From: Bacillus siamensis KCTC 13613
GTDB taxonomy: Bacteria > Bacillota > Bacilli > Bacillales > Bacillaceae
Assembly (NCBI RefSeq): GCF_000262045.1
Contig: NZ_AJVF01000039.1
Location: 868,001-932,000, forward strand
DNA: 64,000 bases
Reading direction: 5' to 3'
Positions 1-10,200 of the stretch are shown here, piece by piece (positions within the stretch are counted from its first letter, which is position 1; each line of letters starts with the position of its first letter). A model generated the notes under the pieces. It was not told where the DNA came from and searched no databases. It worked only from the letters and a program-made list of their open reading frames with translations. The position numbers and the translations under genes are program-made.

Positions 1-1399
1 CCTGCGGACGGACGGTTCTCTTGATTATATGGGAAGGGCGGATCACCAGATAAAAATCCGCGGATTCCGGATTGAACTGGGAGAAATCGAGGCGGTTCTC
101 GTCAAACATCCGGGAGTTGAGGACGCGGCTGCAGTCGTCCGTGAAGACCGGCCGGGAGACAAACGGATCGCCGCTTACCTTGTCCGCTCTGACAGCAGCT
201 TAGATACGGGAGAGATTCGCCGGTTTGCCGGAGAAAGCCTGCCGGATTATATGGTTCCGTCTGCTTTTGTCCAAATGGATGAACTGCCGCTGACACCGAA
301 TGGAAAGCTTGACCGAAAAGCGCTCCCTGCGCCTGACTTCCAAATGGAGGTCTCCGGCCGGGGACCGAGAACACCTCAGGAAGAAATGCTGTGTGAGCTG
401 TTCGCAGAGGTGCTGCACCTGCCGCGTGTCGGTATTGATGACAGATTCTTTGATTTAGGCGGCCATTCTTTGCTTGCGGTCCATTTAATGAGCCGTATTC
501 GGGAAGCGATGGGAGCCGAGCTCAGTATCGGAACATTATTCGAAGCTCCTACGGTTGCAAGTCTTGCTGAAAGGCTTGAGACGGGCACAGGGACAAGCGC
601 GCTTGATGTTCTTCTGCCGCTCAGAACAGCCGGGGAAGAAACACCGCTGTTTTGTGTCCATCCTGCCGGCGGTCTCAGCTGGTGTTATGCCGGGCTGATG
701 TCTTCTTTAGAAGCCGATTATCCGATATACGGTTTACAGGCGAGAGGCATCGGAAAAAAAGAACCGCTTCCCGAAAGCCTTGATGACATGGCGGCGGATT
801 ATATTGAAAAGATCCGCACCGTGCAGCCGAAAGGGCCGTACCGTCTGCTCGGCTGGTCTCTCGGGGGAAATGTCATTCAGGCCATGGCGACACAATTACA
901 GAGCCGGGGCGAAGAGGTTTCGCTTTTGGTGATGCTTGACGCGTACCCGAATCATTTTCTGCCGATAAAAAATGCGCCTGATGACGAGGAAGCCGTCATT
1001 GCGCTGCTTGCCCTGGGAGGGTACGACCCGGACAGCCTCGGGGATCAGCCGCTTGATTTTGACACCGCGCTGACCATTCTCCGCCGTGAGGGAAGCGCAT
1101 TAGCCAGTCTGGACGAGTCAGTGATGATGAATCTGAAAGACACATACGTCAATTCTGTCGGGCTGTTAGGGAAGTACAAGCCGAAGCCGTTCCATGGAGA
1201 TGTTCTGTTCTTCAGATCCACGGTTATCCCGGAATGGTTTGACCCGATTGAGCCGGATACTTGGAAACCGTATATTACGGGAAAAATCGAGCGGTATGAT
1301 TTAGACTGCCGCCATAAGGATATGTGCCAGCCGGGACCGCTTGCCGACATCGGCGCGATTCTGGCAGAGAAATTAAACGGACGGCGTACAGTCCGGTAA
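1..1399 (+). CDS. dhbF: Bacillibactin non-ribosomal peptide synthetase DhbF, C-terminal part (5' truncated by window edge)
   Basis: This is the last part of a multidomain NRPS; the reading frame is already open at the window edge. Visible in order: the end of an adenylation domain (core A8 [18 protein letters not shown], core A10 NGKLDRKAL), a carrier domain with the phosphopantetheine site LGGHSLL (about residue 142 counted from the ATG at 29), and a type I thioesterase with the GWSLGG nucleophile-serine motif (about residue 275), an MLDAY aspartate and a late HKD histidine. In B. subtilis DhbF adds glycine and threonine to dihydroxybenzoate, and its thioesterase trimerises and cyclises the siderophore. 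An MbtH-like gene follows by 18 bases, which supports dhbF. The assignment rests on domain order, partner gene and the following yukJ-ald synteny. Confidence 0.95.
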   Translation, partial: LRTDGSLDYMGRADHQIKIRGFRIELGEIEAVLVKHPGVEDAAAVVREDRPGDKRIAAYLVRSDSSLDTGEIRRFAGESLPDYMVPSAFVQMDELPLTPNGKLDRKALPAPDFQMEVSGRGPRTPQEEMLCELFAEVLHLPRVGIDDRFFDLGGHSLLAVHLMSRIREAMGAELSIGTLFEAPTVASLAERLETGTGTSALDVLLPLRTAGEETPLFCVHPAGGLSWCYAGLMSSLEADYPIYGLQARGIGKKEPLPESLDDMAADYIEKIRTVQPKGPYRLLGWSLGGNVIQAMATQLQSRGEEVSLLVMLDAYPNHFLPIKNAPDDEEAVIALLALGGYDPDSLGDQPLDFDTALTILRREGSALASLDESVMMNLKDTYVNSVGLLGKYKPKPFHGDVLFFRSTVIPEWFDPIEPDTWKPYITGKIERYDLDCRHKDMCQPGPLADIGAILAEKLNGRRTVR

Positions 1400-1417
1400 A
1401 GAAAGGATCAATCTGCT

Positions 1418-1633
1418 ATGACAAATCCATTTGAACGGGAAGACAGCTTATATCATGTCCTGGTCAATGCTGAAGGCCAGTACTCACTGTGGCCGGCCTA
1501 TCTGGATGTGCCGGACGGCTGGGAAACCCGCCTGACGAATGAAAACCGCTCCATTTGTCTCGAATATATTGAAACAAACTGGCGTGATATGAGGCCGGAA
1601 AGCCTGAAACAGGCCGAAGCCGCTAAGATGTAA
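1418..1633 (+). CDS. MbtH-like protein, adenylation-domain partner of DhbF
   Basis: A 71-residue protein with the MbtH family signature: NAEGQYSLWPAYLDVPDGW near the N-terminus and ETNWRDMRPESL near the C-terminus, including the conserved tryptophans. MbtH-like proteins bind NRPS adenylation domains and are needed for their folding or activity. A ribosome site (GAAAGGATC) precedes the ATG. It is the last gene of the dhb operon and is followed at once by a strong terminator. It is expected to be Fur-controlled with the rest of the operon, but the operon promoter lies outside this window. Confidence 0.95.
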   Translation: MTNPFEREDSLYHVLVNAEGQYSLWPAYLDVPDGWETRLTNENRSICLEYIETNWRDMRPESLKQAEAAKM

Positions 1634-1640
1634 TAAATTA

Positions 1641-1670
1641 AAGCCTGCCGCTATTTCGGCAGGCTTTTTA
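1641..1670 (+). terminator. Rho-independent terminator of the dhb operon
   Basis: Perfect inverted repeat AAGCCTGCCG / CGGCAGGCTT with a short loop and a T tract, starting 7 bases after the MbtH-like stop codon. Confidence 0.92.
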
Positions 1671-1678
1671 TACGGATA

Positions 1679-2356
1679 TCAGCTGTTAAGCTGTGTATGA
1701 TCACAAAATGTATAAGGGTGTCCTTCTTCATTCGTGCACCATGACTGAGACAGAAAAGCCAAAAAGACCGCGGCCCACTGGTCTGCAAACTGGATTAAAA
1801 TACCGCCGTCGTGCCACGTTCCGTTATCCTTCTTCCAGCGTGTGTCAATTGGATTTCCCTGATTCATATGAATATTATGCATGCCGTTTGTCGGTTTGAA
1901 TCCGAAAATCTTATCAGCGCCCGGCTCCGGTCCGAATTTAGAGCCGTAAATATAGACGGCGGCTTTTTCCGATTTTGCTTTTTGCATATACGTCTCAATA
2001 AAATCATTTAAGTCATTATCAGGCCCGGTGACTTCATGCGGGAGCGGCACCATGTTCCGGGGATCAAACAATCCGCCGCGGACATAATCCAGCGCCAGCT
2101 CACGGCTCGTTTCATCAATTGGGGTGTACCCATACGGTATGTTCGGCAGCAGGGTGATCGCGCTTGCGTCAAAATGATCGCGCGCCGCATACAGAACCTC
2201 TGATTCTTTTGAACTTGACATGACATTGATCGCACAGCGATAGTGCGTATCAGGCTCGCCTAGCACCTCGACTTGAAAATGCGGAGAATCATCATCTGTT
2301 TCCCTTCTCATATCTAACACAGTGCCTTTTAATACACCATAGTGCTGAACAGCCAT
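1679..2356 (-). CDS. yukJ: YukJ, DUF2278 family protein of unknown function
   Basis: A 225-residue soluble protein beginning MAVQHYGVLKGTVLDMRRE and carrying the DUF2278 pattern (YRCAINVMS, NDLNDFIETY, YIYGSKFGPE, MHNIHMNQGNP). The start is supported by an AAAGGAGGATT ribosome site. No signal peptide or membrane segment is seen. It sits between the convergent dhb operon and ald, as in B. subtilis. The biochemical role is unknown. The conserved histidine/asparagine-rich NIHMNQGNP motif hints at ligand or metal binding, which is only a guess. Confidence 0.85.
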   Translation of the reverse strand: MAVQHYGVLKGTVLDMRRETDDDSPHFQVEVLGEPDTHYRCAINVMSSSKESEVLYAARDHFDASAITLLPNIPYGYTPIDETSRELALDYVRGGLFDPRNMVPLPHEVTGPDNDLNDFIETYMQKAKSEKAAVYIYGSKFGPEPGADKIFGFKPTNGMHNIHMNQGNPIDTRWKKDNGTWHDGGILIQFADQWAAVFLAFLSQSWCTNEEGHPYTFCDHTQLNS

Positions 2357-2429
2357 ATGAATCCTCCTTTTTCTTCCGGGATATGAATTGATATTCGAGA
2401 CGGGTGTCCGTTTTTCCTTTTATGAGAAA

Positions 2430-2461
2430 GAAAAAAGGACAGCCCGCTGATCAGGCTGTCC
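2430..2461 (-). terminator. Terminator downstream of ald
   Basis: Inverted repeat GGACAGCC / GGCTGTCC (2437-2444 and 2454-2461), read on the minus strand and followed by six T residues, 13 bases past the ald stop. Confidence 0.9.
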
Positions 2462-2473
2462 TCTTCATATCTA

Positions 2474-3604
2474 TTAAGCTTTTGCAGCTGAACCTTGTAT
2501 CGCTTTTTCAGCAGGTACGTAGTCATAGCCTAAGTCTTTGGCTACCGCTTCATACGTGACATGTCCGTTAGCCGTATTCAGCCCCGCTTTAAGCGCCGGG
2601 CTCTCGGCAATGGCTTTCGCCGCGCCTTTATTGGCGATTTCAAGCGCATAAGGAACGGTCACATTCGTTAATGCGAGCGTAGATGTACGCGGTACGGCGC
2701 CCGGCATATTGGCGACAGCGTAATGAACGACGCCGTGTTTTTCGTAAGTCGGATTATCGTGTGTTGTAATATGATCAACGGTTTCCACAATGCCGCCCTG
2801 ATCAATGGCAACATCAACAATGACGGAACCCGGTTTCATCTGTTTGACCATTTCTTCGGTAACGAGAGTCGGCGCTTTGGCTCCCGGGATGAGTACGGCG
2901 CAGATCAGAAGATCAGCTTCCGCGACAGAGTCTGCAATATTTACAGGGTTTGAGATCAGTGTTTTAATCTGATGCCCGAAAATATCATCAAGCTGACGCA
3001 GGCGGTCTGCGTTCAAATCGATCATCGTCACATCGGCACCGAGTCCGACAGCCATTTTCGCGGCATTTGTTCCGACGCCGCCCCCTCCGATGATCGTGAC
3101 TTTCCCGCGGGATACCCCCGGTACGCCGGCTAATAAAATTCCTTTTCCGCCCTTTGGTTTTTCAAGGAACTGAGCACCGATCTGAGCGGCCATTCTTCCG
3201 GCCACTTCAGACATCGGCGTAAGCAGCGGAAGTGAACGTCCGTCCGTTACCGTTTCGTACGCAATAGCTGTCACGCCTTTTTCTGTAAGCGCTTTAGCTA
3301 ATTCCGGCTCTGCGGCTAAATGAAGGTAAGTGAATAAGATCAGGCCTTGACGGAAATACGCATACTCCTCAGCCAGCGGTTCTTTTACCTTCATGACCAT
3401 TTCCGCATCCCATACTTGCTTTCTGTCTTCCAGAATTTCCGCGCCTGCAGATACATAATCTTCATTAGTAAAACCGCTTCCGAGTCCCGCTCCGGATTCC
3501 ACAAGAACCCGATGGCCGTTTCCGATAAGCTGTGAAACGCCTCCAGGTGTTAATGCCACTCGATTTTCATTGTTTTTGATTTCTTTTGGAACCCCGATAA
3601 TCAT
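2474..3604 (-). CDS. ald: L-alanine dehydrogenase
   Basis: A 376-residue NAD-dependent enzyme that converts L-alanine to pyruvate and ammonia, used for growth on alanine and during sporulation. It begins [20 protein letters not shown], the classical alanine dehydrogenase N-terminus. A Rossmann loop ([20 protein letters not shown]) lies near residues 175-195 and the conserved LHLAAEP histidine segment is present. The start is the ATG at 3604 behind GGGGG; an in-frame TTG 15 bases upstream lies inside that ribosome site and is rejected. The sequence upstream of the gene has no good -35 box, which fits dependence on the activator AdeR encoded just upstream. Confidence 0.97.
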   Translation of the reverse strand: MIIGVPKEIKNNENRVALTPGGVSQLIGNGHRVLVESGAGLGSGFTNEDYVSAGAEILEDRKQVWDAEMVMKVKEPLAEEYAYFRQGLILFTYLHLAAEPELAKALTEKGVTAIAYETVTDGRSLPLLTPMSEVAGRMAAQIGAQFLEKPKGGKGILLAGVPGVSRGKVTIIGGGGVGTNAAKMAVGLGADVTMIDLNADRLRQLDDIFGHQIKTLISNPVNIADSVAEADLLICAVLIPGAKAPTLVTEEMVKQMKPGSVIVDVAIDQGGIVETVDHITTHDNPTYEKHGVVHYAVANMPGAVPRTSTLALTNVTVPYALEIANKGAAKAIAESPALKAGLNTANGHVTYEAVAKDLGYDYVPAEKAIQGSAAKA

Positions 3605-3683
3605 GTCTGTTTCCCCCAATGTTTGTGTGATGCTTCAAGTGTAGCGTGATTTTTGCGAAAATTCTTTGTTTGAAACAGAAAAT

Positions 3684-3720
3684 AAAAAAACACGGATTTG
3701 TGAAATTTCACGAACCCATG
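3684..3720 (-). terminator. Terminator overlapping the end of adeR
   Basis: On the minus strand a near-perfect stem centred on the 12-bp palindrome GTGAAATTTCAC (3700-3711) runs into a T7 tract. Two of the three non-identical pairs are G-U. The stem covers the adeR stop codon (3708-3710), so adeR and ald are transcribed separately even though they are collinear. Confidence 0.75.
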
Positions 3721-4937
3721 TTGCGAAGCTTGATATCAAGGTAAATCGTAAACTTTTCATTCACGTTTTTTAAGTCGATTTCTGCGATCTGGCTGATTCT
3801 TTTCAGCCTGTAATTCAATGTATTGACATGGATGTTAAGCGCTTTAGCGGCGGTGTTGACGTTGCTGTCGGCATCAATAAAATGTTCGAGCGTTTTTACC
3901 ATATCGGCTTGGTGCTCCCTATCATACTGCTCAAGCTTTGACAGGGAATAGTTCATATAGCCGCTGTGCTTGCGTTTTTCATCCAACACATCAAGGTACT
4001 GATAAATGCCGAGTTCAGAAAAACTGAAAAGGTGTTTGGTCTCTCTCACAAACCGTTCTTTCGCTTTTAATACGGAGAGCGCTTCCTGATAGGAGCGGTA
4101 AACGTAAGAAATCGATTCGTAAATACCGCCGAAAGCAATCGACGCATCCTCAATTTTATATCGTTCTTTCAGCTGTTTTTGAACATGGAGGGCGAAATGC
4201 TTTAAATCTTTAAAAGGCTGATCAGTTTTCGGCGCAGCTAGTAGGATTAATTCATTTGAATCGACAGTCGCCAGCATGACATGTATCTGCTGTGTCGTTT
4301 CTTGCAAATATTGCAGCTGCTGTTCCGTCTTTTCAGTCAGCTCCTCATGCAAACGGATGATCATGACGCTGAATACGGACGGCAGCGCCATTCCGAGCTT
4401 ATGAAATCCTTCGGCCATCTCGGCTTCCTGATAAATATGGCCGGTCAGCATTTTCCAAAAAAACTCCTGGCCCCGCTCTTCGATTTTCGTTTTGCGGATC
4501 TGCAGGTGCAAAAGCTTGTTCCGCACTGCTTTGGCTGCCAGCTGAAGCGTCTTCAGATCCTCGTCATTGAGCTTTTTTTTGATTTCAAGCGCCCAAATAA
4601 ATCCAAGTACCTGACTGTTTTTCCAGATGGAAATCGCCACGCGGTTGCTCAGGCCGACCTCGTCAATTTCTTTCACTTTGATCGGCTGGTCCGTTTTTAA
4701 AAGGGCCGGAATGGTTCCGTCTTTCCACAGTTTGTTGATGACTTTTTCAGGCACCCTCCGCCCGATAATCGTCGACGTCCGGGCCGGATCTGTACAATCG
4801 CTGTGCGTGCTGTATGCAAGCAGTTTATGATTAACGTCTTCTATTGTAATGGGGCATTGAAGGACCTCGCTGATATGGTCGGCTACATCTTCAAGCCTGT
4901 CGAAACTGTACTTAAATGGATCTTTTGGATTGGTCAT
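3708..4937 (-). CDS. adeR: AdeR, PucR-type transcriptional activator of ald
   Basis: A 409-residue regulator of the CdaR/PucR family. The C-terminus holds the typical family helix-turn-helix (NTAAKALNIHVNTLNYRLKRI, shown here in part: NTAAKALNIHVNTLNYRL), and the region ITIEDVNHKLLAYS near the N-terminus looks like a sensory domain. In B. subtilis AdeR activates ald in response to alanine. It lies directly upstream of ald on the same strand, separated by its own terminator. It starts with ATG at 4937 and is divergent from the yuk operon across a 315-base AT-rich gap. The effector-binding residues cannot be read from sequence alone. Confidence 0.93.
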   Translation of the reverse strand: MTNPKDPFKYSFDRLEDVADHISEVLQCPITIEDVNHKLLAYSTHSDCTDPARTSTIIGRRVPEKVINKLWKDGTIPALLKTDQPIKVKEIDEVGLSNRVAISIWKNSQVLGFIWALEIKKKLNDEDLKTLQLAAKAVRNKLLHLQIRKTKIEERGQEFFWKMLTGHIYQEAEMAEGFHKLGMALPSVFSVMIIRLHEELTEKTEQQLQYLQETTQQIHVMLATVDSNELILLAAPKTDQPFKDLKHFALHVQKQLKERYKIEDASIAFGGIYESISYVYRSYQEALSVLKAKERFVRETKHLFSFSELGIYQYLDVLDEKRKHSGYMNYSLSKLEQYDREHQADMVKTLEHFIDADSNVNTAAKALNIHVNTLNYRLKRISQIAEIDLKNVNEKFTIYLDIKLRNMGS

Positions 4938-5075
4938 CTGTATCCCTACTTTTTCATAGCTTCATATCTTGATCTTACCATCTTGTTTTTCAGACTGAAA
5001 GGCATCTTTGAACGGAAGCGGAGTAGGAAAATAGGATCATTTGAAAAAATGGAAAAGAATAAGATAATCATACTA

Positions 5076-5102
5076 TTATATTTACAAAATGTGTAAATAT
5101 AA
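5076..5102. promoter_or_regulatory. Perfect 11-bp inverted repeat in the adeR-yukE gap
   Basis: The arms TTATATTTACA (5076-5086) and TGTAAATATAA (5092-5102) are exact reverse complements around a 5-base spacer. There is no T tract, so it is more like a protein operator than a terminator. It lies about 50 bases upstream of the yukE -35 box and about 140 bases upstream of adeR. It contains ATTTA and TAAAT half-sites like those described for DegU, but with 9 rather than 7 bases between them. The binding protein is unknown; DegU and AdeR are both candidates. The rest of the 4938-5252 gap is AT-rich with nothing else recognised apart from the yukE promoter. Confidence 0.6.
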
Positions 5103-5155
5103 CGAAAAATCCAATATATCATAAGACTCATTTTGTAAAATTAAAACAGATTTGT

Positions 5156-5185
5156 TTGACTGTGCCGAATTGTTGTTTTTATAAT
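5156..5185 (+). promoter_or_regulatory. Sigma-A-type promoter of the yuk operon
   Basis: TTGACT (-35, 5156-5161) and TATAAT (-10, 5180-5185) with an 18-base spacer, about 68 bases ahead of the yukE start. An AGGAGG ribosome site follows at 5237. Confidence 0.75.
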
Positions 5186-5252
5186 AATGACGTTCAAAAA
5201 ATAAGTGAATTAGCCCATATTTAGGCTGATGACACAGGAGGGTATAAGGAAT

Positions 5253-5546
5253 ATGTCTGGATTAATTCGTGTCACACCCGAAGAGCTAAGAGCGATGGCT
5301 AAGCAATATGGCGTTGAAAGTCAGGAAGTCATGAATCAGGTTGACCGCCTGAACCGCATGATTTCTGATTTGAAAGGCATGTGGGAAGGTGCTTCAAGTG
5401 AAGCATTCGCGGATCAATATGAGCAGCTGAAACCTTCATTTATTAAAATGTCTGAATTGCTTCAAGATGTGAATCATCAGCTCGATCAAACGGCAAATAC
5501 GCTTGAGTCTACTGACCAAGATATCGCTAACCAAATTCGCGGATAA
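5253..5546 (+). CDS. yukE: YukE, WXG100 (EsxA-like) type VII secretion substrate
   Basis: A 97-residue helical-hairpin protein with the WXG motif (GMWEGASSEAF) between two amphipathic helices, the hallmark of ESAT-6-like proteins. In B. subtilis YukE is secreted as a homodimer by the Yuk system. The start is the ATG at 5253, 10 bases behind AGGAGG; an earlier in-frame ATG at 5229 lies before the ribosome site and is rejected. It is the first gene of the yukEDCBA-yueBC operon and is separated from yukD by a hairpin that may reduce downstream transcription relative to yukE. The operon is DegS-DegU dependent in B. subtilis. Confidence 0.97.
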   Translation: MSGLIRVTPEELRAMAKQYGVESQEVMNQVDRLNRMISDLKGMWEGASSEAFADQYEQLKPSFIKMSELLQDVNHQLDQTANTLESTDQDIANQIRG

Positions 5547-5564
5547 TAAGATGAATGAAGAACG

Positions 5565-5600
5565 GAGCGCCTGATTCAATCAAGAAGACGGCGCTCTTTC
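5565..5600 (+). terminator. Partial terminator/attenuator between yukE and yukD
   Basis: Stem GAGCGCC (5565-5571) / GGCGCTC (5590-5596) with an 18-base loop and a short TTTCT tail. The weak tail suggests incomplete termination, giving more yukE than downstream message. Confidence 0.55.
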
Positions 5601-5620
5601 TATGTAAGGGTGATATGAAT

Positions 5621-5860
5621 ATGTATATCGATATTACAATAGATTTAACACATTATAACGGCAGCGTCTTCGATCTCAGATTGTCAGATTACCATTCTGT
5701 GAAAAAAGTCATTGATATTGCCCGGCAGGCTCAGCAAGTATCCGTTCCGCCGCGTGAAGGCTATTGGATCAGAGTGGTCAATAAAGAAACGGTTTTTTCC
5801 GGAGAGCAAAAATTATCTGACTGCGGCATTACGAACGGAGACCGCCTTGAAATTTTATGA
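5621..5860 (+). CDS. yukD: YukD, ubiquitin-like type VII secretion component
   Basis: A 79-residue beta-grasp protein (MYIDITIDLTHYNGSVFDLR, ending GITNGDRLEIL) of the YukD family, which has a ubiquitin fold but no C-terminal diglycine and is not a conjugated modifier. It is required for YukE secretion in B. subtilis. Two in-frame ATGs exist, at 5615 and 5621. The second gives the usual 79-residue length and a 10-base distance from AAGGG, so it is preferred. The stop codon overlaps an ATG of the next frame, in a tightly packed operon. Confidence 0.93.
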   Translation: MYIDITIDLTHYNGSVFDLRLSDYHSVKKVIDIARQAQQVSVPPREGYWIRVVNKETVFSGEQKLSDCGITNGDRLEIL

Positions 5861-5874
5861 GAGGACATGGTGGA

Positions 5875-7158
5875 ATGACAGGTCATAACAGATCTTATTT
5901 AGAAACAGAACTGGACGCCGTCCGGGAAGAAACCGAATCAGGCTTCACGTTCACCTTCCAACGGGAAAAAGTCAAGCTTCTTGACGGGCTGGAAGCAAAC
6001 GTGATTAAAGAGGCTGATCCTTTTTTTCAAAAAGAGGTTTCAGTCTCAGAAGACGAAGTAACTATAACGATCAGACCCCCTTCTTCTTACCAGGCTTTCC
6101 GCTATATAAAAGGAAAAGATAAAAAAAGCAGGTGGCAATTTGCCTACCGTCTCGTTCAAGCCGTGAAACAGCATAAGCTGAAACGGCTCAATCTGATTGC
6201 CGCCCCGGAGAATATCGTGTTTGATAAAGCGCTGACACCGTACTTTCTGCATTACGGCATAAAGGAGAGCCTCCCGCCTTATGAGGAAGACAGAGAAAGG
6301 GTGTTAAAAGAGCTCAAAGCATGTGCGGCGCTTGCGGCTGACGGGGCTTTCACCTTCGAAGAATATTTGAAGTACAAGGAGACACTTCAATTCTCTCCCG
6401 AGGTAAAAAGCGTGTTAGAAGCGAAAACGTTTGAAGAACTGGAAGAAACCATTCTAACCGTAATTGATTCCCTCGAAGCAAGGGACAAGACATACATAAA
6501 ACTGCCGAAAAAGAAATGGAAAATCCAAAGATACGCCGGACTGGCGCTTGCCGTCCTCCTTGTGCCGGCACTTCTGTATTCCTTGTACGTGCTGTTTTTC
6601 GCCCAGCCGAAGCAAGAGGCAATCACCGAAAGCAACCGCTATTTTTTAAATCAGCAGTACAGCAAAGTCATTGACACACTCGCTAAATACGATGCGGAAA
6701 GCCTTCCTGAATCGGTGCAGTACGAGCTTGCTTCTTCTTATGTGGCAGTAGAAAAACTGAGCGAAGAACAGCGGAAAAACATCGGAAATCTGGTCACCCT
6801 GCAATCTGATCCGAAGCACTTCCTTTATTGGATTGATATCGGCCGAGGGGAAAATGAAGAAGCCATCAATATCGGCCGCAATCTTGAGTACAATCCGTAT
6901 ATATGGCTCGGGCTTACAAAATATAAGCAGCAATTATTGGCGGACGACAGTATGAAAGACGACGAAAAGCAGAAAGAACTGGACGCTGTGGAAAGCGAGC
7001 TGGAGAAGGCGAAAAAAGAGCAGGAAGAGCAAAACAAAGAAGCGGACGAAAACACCGCTGAAGCTTCCGCAGGACAGGATAAAGACGGCAAAAAGGACGA
7101 AGCAAAGGATAACAAAGAGAGCGACAAGAAAGATGAGAAAAAAGATGAAAAAAAATAA
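5875..7158 (+). CDS. yukC: YukC, EssB-like type VII secretion membrane protein
   Basis: A 427-residue bitopic membrane protein. The N-terminal half is a pseudokinase-like cytoplasmic domain. One membrane helix lies at about residues 220-243 (YAGLALAVLLVPALLYSLYV). The extracytoplasmic part ends in a long run of Lys, Glu and Asp (about the last 60 residues). EssB-type proteins bridge the ATPase EssC/YukBA and the rest of the channel. The ATG at 5875 has AGAGG 10 bases upstream; an in-frame ATG at 5857 overlaps the yukD stop but has no ribosome site. The charged tail is low complexity and likely disordered. Confidence 0.92.
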   Translation: MTGHNRSYLETELDAVREETESGFTFTFQREKVKLLDGLEANVIKEADPFFQKEVSVSEDEVTITIRPPSSYQAFRYIKGKDKKSRWQFAYRLVQAVKQHKLKRLNLIAAPENIVFDKALTPYFLHYGIKESLPPYEEDRERVLKELKACAALAADGAFTFEEYLKYKETLQFSPEVKSVLEAKTFEELEETILTVIDSLEARDKTYIKLPKKKWKIQRYAGLALAVLLVPALLYSLYVLFFAQPKQEAITESNRYFLNQQYSKVIDTLAKYDAESLPESVQYELASSYVAVEKLSEEQRKNIGNLVTLQSDPKHFLYWIDIGRGENEEAINIGRNLEYNPYIWLGLTKYKQQLLADDSMKDDEKQKELDAVESELEKAKKEQEEQNKEADENTAEASAGQDKDGKKDEAKDNKESDKKDEKKDEKK

Positions 7159-7212
7159 CAGCGTATATCAACTGGCCGTAAATAACGATCAGGCAGTCAG
7201 GAGGTTCGCCAT

Positions 7213-10200
7213 ATGAGTCTGTTATGGGTCTTTTACCGGGAGCACATACAAAAGATTCAGCTGTCTGAACTCCCGCCGTCTCAGCCGATTACGATCGGCC
7301 CGGAAATAAAGGATACGATCACGTTCGGCACACTGCCGTTACGGCAGCCTGCCGCAACCCTTTATCGTAAGGAAACAGATCATTACGAAGTTTTCCTGGG
7401 AAATAACTGTGCCGGCGAATTGACAATAGGAAATGAAATGCCCTGCCGGATTGAAGAAGAGACGCTGCGGCTTCTTCTCACTCCTGATCAGGAAGAATCC
7501 TCCGTTTACTTTATCGGTGGGAAGGACGAGATCGTTTTCTCATCAGCAACAGAGGAAGCGGATATATACAAAGAGCCGTCGTCCGCTCAAACAGGCGATT
7601 TTTATCTGCGAAAAGCGGGAGGAAGCTGGTCTGTTGTTCCTGGCGGCCGGGAAGTTTATCTGAACGGAGAGCTCACAAAAGCTCCTGAAAAGCTTCGGAC
7701 GGGAGATGAGCTGCTGTGGAATTTTCTGCGTGTGAGGCTGACCGAGGATGACCTTTTAGAAGTCATTCATCACGAACCGTTTCAAAGCGGCTTAATCAAA
7801 ACGTTAAAGCCAAGCACCGAAATGAAAAAGAAATACCCGCAATATCGAAGAACGCCGCGGATGGTCTACGATCTTCCCGAAGACCGCGTGTCATTCAGTT
7901 TCCCTTCGCAGGAAAGCGAACAGAATAACCGGGGGCTGTGGCTCGTCATTCTGCCTCCTGTGGTCATGCTGATTGTAATGGGGGTTGTCGCCATTATACA
8001 GCCGAGGGGTATTTTCATTCTCGTCTCTTTGGCGATGTTTATGATGACTCTCATTACGTCCACCGTGCAGTATTTCCGAGAAAAAACGCAGCGAAAAAAA
8101 CGGGAGGAAAAGCGGGAGCGTGTGTACAAGCAGTATTTAGAAAACAAACGGAAAGAGCTTCAGACGCTTTCGGAAAAACAATTGCAAGTGCTGACGCATC
8201 ACTTTCCCCCGTTTGAAAAAATGAAATATTTAACCTCTGAAATCAGCGGCCGCATTTGGGAGAAATCGCTGGAAAGCAGGGATTTCCTGATGCTCCGGCT
8301 CGGAACGGGCACGGTTCCGGCAAGCTACGAGATTTCGATGAGCGGCGGAGACCTGGCGAACCGGGATGTCGATGATTTGATGGAGCAGTCGCAGCACATG
8401 CAGCGTGTATATAAAGATATCCGCCATGCGCCCGTGACCGTTGATTTACAAGAAGGGCCGATGGGGCTCGTCGGGAAACCCCAGATCGTCAAAAATGAAA
8501 TTCATCAGCTCATCGGCCAGCTCGCTTTCTTCAACAGCTATCATGACCTGCGGTTTGTCTTTATCTTTCATGAAGAGGAATATAAGGATTGGGAATGGAT
8601 GAAGTGGCTGCCGCAATTTCAGCTGCCTCATATGTATGCGAAAGGGTTTATTTACAATGAACAGACGCGCGATCAATTGTTATCGTCCATTTATGAGCTG
8701 CTGCGGGAACGGGATTTGGAAGACGAGAAAGAAAAAAAGATCTTCCAGCCGCATTTTGTTTTTGTCATCACAAATCAGCAGCTGATTGCAGAGCACGTCA
8801 TTTTAGAATATATCGAAGGCCGGCATGAGCATCTCGGCATCTCGGCGATCATCGCCGCGGAAACGAAGGAAAGCCTGGCAGAAAACATTCACACCCTCGT
8901 CCGCTACATTAATGAGGATGAGGGCGACATTCTCATTCAGAAGAAAAAAGCGGTGCAGATCCCGTTTAAGCTGGACAGGCATGAACGGACAGACAACGAG
9001 CGGTTTTCCCGGACGCTTCGGACATTGCACCATCAGGTCGGGATGACGAATTCCATTCCTGAAACGGTCTCATTTTTGGAACTGTTTCATGCGAAGGAAG
9101 TAAAAGAAATCGGCATCAGGCAGAAGTGGGAGACAAGTGAGTCTGCTAAATCGCTGGCTGTTCCGATCGGCTACAAGGGAAAAGACGATATCGTGTATTT
9201 AAACCTGCATGAAAAAGCCCACGGGCCGCACGGATTGCTGGCGGGGACGACCGGCTCCGGGAAAAGTGAATTTCTGCAAACGTATATTCTGTCATTGGCC
9301 GTTCATTTCCACCCGCATGAAGCGGCGTTTTTGCTGATTGACTATAAGGGCGGAGGAATGGCGCAGCCGTTCCGCAAGATGCCGCACCTTCTCGGAACCA
9401 TCACGAACATCGAAGGAAGCAGAAACTTCAGTATCAGGGCGCTTGCCTCCATCAAAAGCGAGCTGAAAAAACGGCAGCGGCTGTTTGATCAATACCGCGT
9501 CAATCACATCAATGACTATACAAAGCTGTATAAACAGGGAGAAACGGATATTCCGATGCCGCACCTGTTTTTGATTTCAGATGAATTCGCCGAGCTCAAA
9601 AGTGAAGAGCCTGACTTTATCAGGGAGCTTGTCAGCGCGGCGCGCATCGGGCGGAGCCTCGGTGTGCATTTAATCCTCGCCACGCAAAAGCCGGGCGGCA
9701 TCATTGACGACCAGATATGGAGCAACTCACGCTTTAAGGTCGCCCTGAAAGTGCAGGATGCAAGCGACAGTAAAGAAATCCTGAAAAACAGTGATGCGGC
9801 GAATATTACCGTCACCGGACGCGGCTATCTGCAAGTCGGAAATAATGAAGTGTATGAGCAGTTCCAGTCTGCCTGGAGCGGCGCCCCTTACATGGAAGAT
9901 GTATACGGCACCGAGGATGACATTGCCATCGTTACCGATACCGGCTTAATTCCGCTGTCTGAGGTCGAGACGGATGATGCGGCGAAAAAAGACGCCCCGG
10001 CAGAAATAGAGGCCGTAGTCGAAGAAATCGAGCGGATTCAAAAAGAAATGAGCATTGAAAAGCTGCCGAGCCCTTGGCTGCCGCCGCTTGCCGAACGTAT
10101 TCCGCGCACGCTTTATCCTTCGAAGGATAAAGACCGCTTCTTCATCGCCTGCGTGGATGAGCCTGATCAGCAAAGACAGGCGCCTCTCGCTTATACGATG

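Noticed and set aside
2474-3619. TTG start of ald at 3619
   Set aside because: It lies inside the GGGGG ribosome site; ATG 3604 gives the standard N-terminus.
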